10,915 bases of DNA from an uncultured Parabacteroides sp. (GTDB lineage: Bacteria; Bacteroidota; Bacteroidia; Bacteroidales; Tannerellaceae): assembly GCF_902493135.1 (NCBI RefSeq), contig NZ_CABUOD010000073.1, forward strand, positions 1 through 10,915, in the 5' to 3' direction. Each line of letters begins with the position of its first letter. The stretch's first letter is position 1. The translations under genes and the position numbers were made by a program. Of this stretch, positions 6,395 to 10,915 are shown one piece after another. Below the pieces are notes generated by a model. It was not told where the DNA came from, made no database searches, and saw nothing but the letters and a program-made list of their open reading frames with translations.

Positions 6395-6402
6395 TACTTT
6401 TG
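6395..6402 (+). promoter_or_regulatory. -7 box for the DUF1343/NamZ gene
   Basis: TACTTTTG is an exact TAnnTTTG match, 27 nt before the ATG at 6430. It lies only 22 bp from the oppositely facing -7 box of the HD gene, so the two promoters cannot easily be occupied at once. The box also overlaps an in-frame TTG at 6400, which rules that codon out as the start. Confidence 0.65.
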
Positions 6403-6421
6403 CAGAAACAAATAGTAAGGA

Positions 6422-6433
6422 ATGAGTCTATGA
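6422..6433 (+). other. Three-codon minimal ORF overlapping the namZ-like start
   Basis: ATG-AGT-CTA-TGA (Met-Ser-Leu-stop) lies in the predicted 5' leader. Its stop codon overlaps the ATG at 6430 as ATGA. It could couple or tune initiation of the DUF1343 gene, or be chance; there is no evidence that it is translated. Confidence 0.25.
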
Positions 6434-7623
6434 GAGCAGTTATCAGGTGTGCCTTCTGGCTGTTAAGCCTGTTCTTAATGTCCGAAATCCAGGCCGTCAC
6501 TCCACAGAAAGAGCCTCTGAAGTTGGGGGCCGAACGTATGGACGTCGTTACCCGTCTGTTGAAAGGCAAACAGGTCGGATTAGTCGTGAACCAGACCTCC
6601 ATCCTCGAAAAGCAGCAGAAGCATTTGCTGGACGCCTTGCTGGAAGAGGGTGTCGACGTCAAGAAAGTATTCGCTCCCGAACACGGTTTCCGCGGGACGG
6701 CCGATGCGGGCGCCGAGATTAAAGACAGCCGCGATGTAAAAACAGGAGTTCCCATCATATCCCTATACGGAAAGAACAAAAGACCGACAACCGAGCAGTT
6801 GGCCGGCCTGGACGTAGTCGTGTTCGACATTCAGGATGTCGGAGCCCGTTTCTATACCTATATCAGCACCATGCACTATGTGATGGAAGCCTGTGCCGAA
6901 AACGATGTCGAGTTTATCGTCCTGGACCGCCCCAACCCGAATGACTTCGTCGACGGCCCTGTCCGTCAGAAAGGATTCGAATCGTTTGTCGGTGTAGATC
7001 CGTTGCCCATACTGCACGGACTGACGGTTGGCGAACTGGCTTGGATGATCAACAGGGAAGGCTGGCTGAAAAGCACGCCCGACACTTGCAAACTGCATAT
7101 CGTCAAGATGGAGAACTGGCGTCACGGCGATCCGTACTGGTTGCCGGTAAAGCCCTCTCCCAACCTGCCGAACGACCAGTCGATCCGCCTCTACCCTTCG
7201 CTTTGTTTCTTCGAAGGGACCAATATCAGCGTTGGCCGCGGGACCTATTATCCGTTCCAGATATTAGGAACTCCCGATCCCAAATACGGTGATTTCACTT
7301 TTACGCCCGCCTCACTGCCCGGCTTCGACACAAAACCGCTGCATAAGGATAAGGAATGCTACGGCACAGACTTGAGGGAATATCCTTTTGCCGGAGGGTT
7401 GACGCTGAAATTTCTCCTCGATTTCTATAATAAAGCCGGCAACGACCAAGCCTTTTTCTTCACCCGCCCGCAATGGTTCGACCTGCTTGCCGGGACGAAA
7501 GAGTTGCGTTTCCAGATTGTCCGCGGCCTGAACGAAGATGAAATACGCGCAAGTTGGCAACCGGCATTAAACGAATATAAGAAAATCAGAAAGAAATACT
7601 TGTTATATCCCGATTATCGCTAA
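6430..7623 (+). CDS. DUF1343 / NamZ-type exo-beta-N-acetylmuramidase, exported
   Basis: A 397-residue secreted protein of the DUF1343 family (CAZy GH171), whose characterised members in Bacillus (NamZ) and Tannerella release MurNAc from the non-reducing end of peptidoglycan fragments. Residues 1-22 form a signal peptide (hydrophobic WLLSLFLM, likely cleavage near EIQA-V). Conserved blocks are APEHGFRG (82-89), VFDIQDVGARFYTY (131-144), LDRPNP (165-170), KPSPNLP (241-247) and FEGTNISVGRGT (261-272), followed by the C-terminal part ending KYLLYPDYR. Length is usual for the family. The ATG at 6430 is chosen over an upstream in-frame TTG because the TTG is part of the -7 box and the signal peptide starts properly here. 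A role in cell-wall turnover or scavenging in the periplasm is well supported by family; exact substrate is not shown. A sensor kinase gene follows 38 nt downstream. Confidence 0.9.
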   Translation: MRAVIRCAFWLLSLFLMSEIQAVTPQKEPLKLGAERMDVVTRLLKGKQVGLVVNQTSILEKQQKHLLDALLEEGVDVKKVFAPEHGFRGTADAGAEIKDSRDVKTGVPIISLYGKNKRPTTEQLAGLDVVVFDIQDVGARFYTYISTMHYVMEACAENDVEFIVLDRPNPNDFVDGPVRQKGFESFVGVDPLPILHGLTVGELAWMINREGWLKSTPDTCKLHIVKMENWRHGDPYWLPVKPSPNLPNDQSIRLYPSLCFFEGTNISVGRGTYYPFQILGTPDPKYGDFTFTPASLPGFDTKPLHKDKECYGTDLREYPFAGGLTLKFLLDFYNKAGNDQAFFFTRPQWFDLLAGTKELRFQIVRGLNEDEIRASWQPALNEYKKIRKKYLLYPDYR

Positions 7624-7628
7624 CTTTG
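7621..7628 (+). promoter_or_regulatory. -7 box for the sensor kinase, overlapping the upstream stop codon
   Basis: TAACTTTG is an exact TAnnTTTG match, and its first three bases are the TAA stop of the DUF1343 gene. An imperfect -33 box CTTG ends 18 nt upstream inside the coding region. The transcript start would fall near 7635, about 27 nt before the kinase ATG. A Shine-Dalgarno-like GAGGG at 7649-7653 lies just upstream of that ATG. Confidence 0.5.
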
Positions 7629-7661
7629 GACGATTTTACAAAACAACGAGGGTAAACATTG

Positions 7662-9563
7662 ATGGGTGTCTATTTCTTGAAAACATACATATACACAGCA
7701 ATATTGATCTTAACCCTTTGCCTTCCGCATGAAGCAAAGGGTACAACTGATAAAAATGGGAAGGAAATATTTAAAATCCTTGTCATCCATTCTTATAATC
7801 AGACTTTGGGCGCCTATTCCCAATTTGACAAACTATTACACGAGAAGCTGGAAAAAGAACAAATATACTCTTCCCTCCAGACCTTCTACCTGGACTGCGA
7901 GCGTTATGACGCAGCCGATGAAGAAGCCCGGATGTATTCTTTTCTCGACACTTTAAGTTTCAAACCTGATATCATCATTTCAAATGACGACCAAGCGACT
8001 TATACTTTGATGGCTTGCAACCATCCGCTGGGCAAAACCGTTCCGGTCGTCTTTTCGGGTGTCAACTTTCCCAACTGGGAACTATTGAAGCAACATCCCA
8101 ACTTCACCGGCTACTGGGACAAGCCGGAATATCTTAAAACCATCCGACTGATCGAACAGATATACGGCCAATCGAAGATATTGATCTTCAAAACAAAAGA
8201 ATTTATCGGCAGAAACGCTTTCAAAACATTGATGGAGAATATTCAAGGACACGGAATAGCCGTATATGAAGGATTATATCAAACAAGGCGTATGACGACC
8301 TCCACTGAAATCCAGCCCGGCAAGGAAGGAGCTTCGGCATTGTACACCACCGCCACCGCCAACCTGACCGCCCGGCAGATTCTTTGGGTATTCGAAGACA
8401 AACCCTATACCGCCTGCATGCAGATCATCCTCGACTTCAATGTCCTGACAGTCGGTCGTTTGGCCAATGTCCCGAACTTCACCGTCATAAACAACGGGTT
8501 CAACGATAACCGAGGCATCACCGGAGGCTACTTCACCACCCTGCAAATGCAAGTTGAATGTGTAGCCAAAACCGCAACCCGCATTCTGAAAGGGACTTCG
8601 CCAAGCAGCATTCCCATCAAGGAGAGTCCCAAGGCGTATGCGTTCGACTGGAAAGAAATGCAACGCTTCAACATCAAGTTGGACGATCTGCCACAAGGCA
8701 GTATCATCTATAACATGCCGTTGGAAGTCCGTTACAGAACCTATATCATTATCGGGGGAATCCTGGTTGTCATGCTGGTTACCTATGTCATCCTGCACCT
8801 CATTTACATGTACCGGCGCGAAAGCGAACGGAAAAAGCAGGTACAACTCCGGCTGATTGAAGAAAAAGAGCGGGCCGAAGAAGCCAATAAGATGAAATCG
8901 GCGTTCCTTGCCAACATGAGCCATGAGATACGCACGCCGTTAAACGCGATAGTCGGCTTCACCAACCTGCTACAGGACGAAAAGGACCTGACCGATGAAG
9001 AAAAAGACCTTTTCCGCGATACGATCAACAAAAACAGCAACCTGCTGCTGAAACTGATCAACGACATTCTGGAACTCTCGCGCATCGAGTCGGGACGGAT
9101 GTCCTTCACTTTCGATGACTGTCCCTTGAACGAGCTGTTGGAAGAGATTTACCAGACACATCATCTGCTTATGCCTTCGAATATCCGTTTCCTGAAAGAG
9201 TTCCAAGAATCGGAACTTGTCATTCATGTAGACCGTTTCCGGTTTACGCAGGTGATTACGAACTTCATCAACAATGCCGTCAAGTTCACCGCCAAAGGAC
9301 ACATCCTGTTAGGATATGTCTATAAGAAGGAGGAGAAAGAAGTTCATATCTTCGTCGAAGATACCGGAAAAGGCATGTCGGAAGAGGCCCAGAAGAAAGT
9401 GTTCGAGCGTTTCTTCAAAGCGGACGAATTTGCACAAGGTACCGGGCTGGGACTATCGATCTGCCAAACCATCGCCGAACGCCTAAACGGACGGATCACC
9501 CTCTCTTCCCAGGAGGGAAAAGGCAGCCGCTTCACTCTGATCATTCCTTGCAGGCCGAAATAA
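7662..9563 (+). CDS. Membrane sensor histidine kinase with periplasmic ABC-type substrate-binding domain
   Basis: This 633-residue protein should sense a small ligand in the periplasm and phosphorylate a response regulator. Residues 1-27 are a signal anchor or cleavable signal. Residues about 36-335 resemble the ABC_sub_bind (PF04392-like) periplasmic-binding fold: KILVIHSYNQTLGAY, KPDIIISNDDQATYTLM, VPVVFSGVNFPNW. A membrane helix spans about 361-383 and a charged coiled coil about 385-415. The HisKA H box is SAFLANMSHEIRTPLN (413-428) with phospho-acceptor His421. The ATPase boxes are complete: N box NFINNAVKFT (534-543), G1 EDTGKGM (566-572), F box FERFFKAD (581-588) and G2 GTGLGLSI (593-600). 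No receiver domain is fused and no response regulator gene is in the window. ATG 7662 is preferred to the TTG at 7659. It follows the DUF1343 gene on the same strand, so both may be co-transcribed despite the extra promoter. Confidence 0.93.
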   Translation: MGVYFLKTYIYTAILILTLCLPHEAKGTTDKNGKEIFKILVIHSYNQTLGAYSQFDKLLHEKLEKEQIYSSLQTFYLDCERYDAADEEARMYSFLDTLSFKPDIIISNDDQATYTLMACNHPLGKTVPVVFSGVNFPNWELLKQHPNFTGYWDKPEYLKTIRLIEQIYGQSKILIFKTKEFIGRNAFKTLMENIQGHGIAVYEGLYQTRRMTTSTEIQPGKEGASALYTTATANLTARQILWVFEDKPYTACMQIILDFNVLTVGRLANVPNFTVINNGFNDNRGITGGYFTTLQMQVECVAKTATRILKGTSPSSIPIKESPKAYAFDWKEMQRFNIKLDDLPQGSIIYNMPLEVRYRTYIIIGGILVVMLVTYVILHLIYMYRRESERKKQVQLRLIEEKERAEEANKMKSAFLANMSHEIRTPLNAIVGFTNLLQDEKDLTDEEKDLFRDTINKNSNLLLKLINDILELSRIESGRMSFTFDDCPLNELLEEIYQTHHLLMPSNIRFLKEFQESELVIHVDRFRFTQVITNFINNAVKFTAKGHILLGYVYKKEEKEVHIFVEDTGKGMSEEAQKKVFERFFKADEFAQGTGLGLSICQTIAERLNGRITLSSQEGKGSRFTLIIPCRPK

Positions 9564-9564
9564 A

Positions 9565-9594
9565 AAAGGCGGCCCGTCAACCGGAACCGCCTTT
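9565..9594. terminator. Convergent-gene terminator (kinase / META operon)
   Basis: AAAGGCGG (9565-9572) pairs with CCGCCTTT (9587-9594), with a further CC/GG pair inside the loop. On the minus strand the stem is followed by more U residues (complement of the A run at 9562-9567), the better direction, ending the META operon 20 nt after its stop. The A run overlaps the kinase stop codon, and on the plus strand the T run is short. Confidence 0.75.
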
Positions 9595-9614
9595 CAAACA
9601 TTTCACAATGAAAA

Positions 9615-10058
9615 TCATTTCTTTTCGATTACCATCAGTTTGGTATTGTCCGTACCATAGAAGGCGATTTTATCGACAGGTTTCGTATCTCCTTCCGCTT
9701 CAAAACGAACGACTTTATCCAAAGCCTGCAACAACTCACGCTCATCGCTCATATCCGGACAAGCCATACGCGTTGTCGCAACCTGCGGAAATTTAATGAT
9801 ATTCTTATGGGAATCGCTGTATTCGATCTGCCCCATCATCCGGTTGCATCCGGCCTTTCCGGAAAGGGAATGGCGGGCCACGTCAAACTCTATGACTTGG
9901 TTCGTCTCGGCAGGATTCAACGCCTTGCCGTTCAACTCGACAATATTCCAACTGCCATCCAAGTCGGAGAAAGTCGCTTCCACACCCTTTTTCGCCTTAC
10001 AGGAAGCAAAGATACCGATGCTCAACATGGCAAGGCAAAGATATATGTACTTCTTCAT
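9615..10058 (-). CDS. META-domain lipoprotein (HslJ-like), second gene of pair
   Basis: A 147-residue lipoprotein. MKKYIYLCLAMLSIGIFASC is a lipoprotein signal with a lipobox FASC and lipidated Cys20. Residues about 33-147 form one META domain (the fold of E. coli HslJ): DGSWNIVELNGK (34-45), the AGCNRMMGQIEY block (69-80) and TTRMACPDM (95-103), with the paired cysteines 71 and 100. META/HslJ proteins are linked to heat-shock response and novobiocin resistance in E. coli, but their molecular job is unclear. The residues after Cys20 (KAKK) lack the acidic surface-export signal of Bacteroides, so a periplasm-facing position is likely (inference). The start is the ATG at 10058; an in-frame extension upstream lies in the preceding gene's end and would bury the signal peptide. 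GGACGGAA just before the ATG is Shine-Dalgarno-like. Confidence 0.85.
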   Translation of the reverse strand: MKKYIYLCLAMLSIGIFASCKAKKGVEATFSDLDGSWNIVELNGKALNPAETNQVIEFDVARHSLSGKAGCNRMMGQIEYSDSHKNIIKFPQVATTRMACPDMSDERELLQALDKVVRFEAEGDTKPVDKIAFYGTDNTKLMVIEKK

Positions 10059-10068
10059 TTCCGTCCAA

Positions 10069-10494
10069 TTAGTTTTTTGACAAAACCAACAAAACATTAC
10101 CGCCGGCATCCACCAGCAACATTTCATTTTCGGACCGGCCGGCTTTCACGCCTTTCACGTCTCCCATAGCTTTCAAGATCGCATCCTCGGTTTCCATATC
10201 CGGGCAAGCCATCATGGTTGTAGCACCGGGATTGATCGTGATGGAAGAAATATCCTGGTCATCCAGTACGACAGTCGAATTGAAGATGTTACATCCGGCA
10301 TTGCCGTGGACCTTGTTATCTTTCATATCAAACTCCATATTAGGCAAACCTTCTTTCAGTATTTTTTCTCCTTTTACTTCCACAATATTCCATTTACCTT
10401 CCAACTTCTTTGCGTCTGTCTTGACTTCAGAGCAAGAAAACAACATCCCTACAAAAGCAGGAACCATCAAAAGTGTCAAAATAGCTTTTTTCAT
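10069..10494 (-). CDS. META-domain lipoprotein (HslJ-like), first gene of pair
   Basis: A 141-residue lipoprotein with signal MKKAILTLLMVPAFVGMLFS and lipobox LFSC (Cys21). Residues about 31-141 are a META domain: LEGKWNIVEVKGEK (31-44), GNAGCNIFNS (64-73), GATTMMACPDM (90-100), with paired cysteines 68 and 97 as in the gene downstream. The two proteins share the motif order WNIVE, AGCN, ACPDM but differ over most other positions, so the duplication is old. Only 10 nt separate this stop from the next start on the same strand, so they form a two-gene operon ending at the terminator at 9565-9594. No convincing TAnnTTTG box is seen in the upstream gap. Function beyond the family name is unknown. 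Confidence 0.85.
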   Translation of the reverse strand: MKKAILTLLMVPAFVGMLFSCSEVKTDAKKLEGKWNIVEVKGEKILKEGLPNMEFDMKDNKVHGNAGCNIFNSTVVLDDQDISSITINPGATTMMACPDMETEDAILKAMGDVKGVKAGRSENEMLLVDAGGNVLLVLSKN

Positions 10495-10694
10495 CTTTAC
10501 TTTTCATTTATAATTATCATTCGTAAGGATAAGACGTCGAATCCTTGCAAAAAGTTCCCGATGAAGTTGTTATTTAATATACCTTAACACAGAAGATCCC
10601 GGATAAAGCCGGTTTCATCCATCTCTCCAAGACATATTATCCTATCGGTTCATTATTCCTATAAACGACTTTTCCCTTGCAAGCATAAGCCTCC
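10495..10694. other. Intergenic gap, no gene seen
   Basis: This 200-bp AT-rich gap lies upstream of the META operon and downstream of the Rpn-like gene. I see no coding frame, no RNA gene and no strong terminator. CCGG-ATAAAG-CCGG near 10597-10612 is a short 4-bp hairpin without a T tract. The promoter of the META operon must be here but has no exact -7 match. Confidence 0.6.
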
Positions 10695-10915
10695 TTATAA
10701 GGACCGGATTGTTTCCTCGCTCAAGCCGGTACACTTTACGATGGTAGCCATATCCACGCCCGTCTCTTTCATCCTGACAGCGACTTGACGCATGCCTTCG
10801 GCAATTCCTTCGGCAAGCCCTTCCGCTTTTCCTTCCGCGATTCCTTCCAGCCTGGAGGTGTAGATCGCGTTGTTCTGGATGTTGATGTCTTCGAGGTGGC
10901 GGATGTAGACGAGGC
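10695..10915 (-). CDS. Rpn-family PD-(D/E)XK nuclease / putative transposase, C-terminal end (partial)
   Basis: An open frame enters from the right edge on the minus strand and ends at TAA (10697-10695), giving 72 residues. It has no start in the window. It begins LVYIRHLEDINIQNNAIYTS, then has the repeating Glu-Gly segment EGIAEGKAEGLAEGIAEG (about 23-40), and ends with a helical tail MKETGVDMATIVKCTGLSEETIRSL. The Gly-Glu-Ala repeat plus an 'xxtGls.eeI..L' tail is typical of the C-terminus of Rpn-family recombination-promoting nucleases (PDDEXK_2), common and often many-copied in Bacteroidota. The catalytic domain is outside the window, so activity cannot be judged. The EG repeats are encoded by near-repeated GAAGG(A/C)-type units, which can change number by slippage. 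Confidence 0.8.
   Translation of the reverse strand, partial: LVYIRHLEDINIQNNAIYTSRLEGIAEGKAEGLAEGIAEGMRQVAVRMKETGVDMATIVKCTGLSEETIRSL

Noticed and set aside
6400..6429. Upstream TTG start for the DUF1343 protein adding 10 residues
   Set aside because: The TTG is part of the -7 box at 6395-6402, so it lies upstream of the predicted transcript start, and the extension would precede the signal peptide.
10059..10127. N-terminal 23-residue extension of the second META protein
   Set aside because: It overlaps the end of the first META gene and would put a lipoprotein signal peptide inside the chain.
10597..10612. CCGG-loop-CCGG hairpin as terminator of the Rpn-like gene
   Set aside because: Only 4 bp of stem and no T tract on either strand.

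Overview
The window looks like a chromosomal segment of a Bacteroidales bacterium. Several genes have the Bacteroidota sigma-ABfr type promoter (a TAnnTTTG -7 box, once with a TTTG box 20 nt upstream), and most starts lack a clear Shine-Dalgarno site. The gene set also fits: Bacteroidota-type LptD, AsnA, a DUF1343/NamZ protein, small META-domain lipoproteins, a one-piece periplasmic-binding/histidine kinase sensor and an Rpn-family nuclease tail. Protein style suggests Parabacteroides or a close relative, but the genus is an inference.

Layout. Positions 1-300 hold the end of a tandem tRNA-Val(UAC) array and its terminator, then a bidirectional terminator shared with a convergent DoxX-family membrane protein gene (minus, 323-763). 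A minus-strand tRNA-Arg(CCG) at 875-948 has a near-perfect promoter and a terminator starting 1 nt after its 3' end. It is divergent from asnA (1146-2183), whose upstream region carries three ATTTTGC words exactly 32 bp apart. Next is ung (2299-2961), preceded by an AT-rich inverted repeat. ung converges on the large outer-membrane gene lptD (2966-5731, minus) with only 4 bp between stop codons. An HD-domain hydrolase gene (5797-6339, minus) lies upstream of lptD. It is divergent from a DUF1343/NamZ exo-muramidase gene (6430-7623), with two -7 boxes packed in about 40 bp. A sensor histidine kinase gene (7662-9563) follows, with a -7 box overlapping the stop codon of the DUF1343 gene. A bidirectional terminator separates it from a two-gene operon of paralogous META-domain lipoproteins (10494 to 9615, minus). 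The right edge holds the C-terminal 72 residues of an Rpn-family (PD-(D/E)XK) protein on the minus strand.

How the genes relate. Most are single-gene units for housekeeping: asparagine synthesis, uracil repair, LPS insertion, tRNAs. The cell-envelope theme is the strongest link: LptD in the outer membrane, NamZ releasing MurNAc from peptidoglycan fragments, a periplasmic ligand-sensing kinase just downstream of it, and two envelope lipoproteins. Whether the kinase senses a cell-wall product is inference from position only. I see no defence island, CRISPR array, prophage or complete mobile element, and no clearly new multi-gene system. The most distinctive observations are small: the A19-U56 swap in tRNA-Arg, the 32-bp phased words before asnA, the stop-codon promoter of the kinase and the four-cysteine pattern of LptD.
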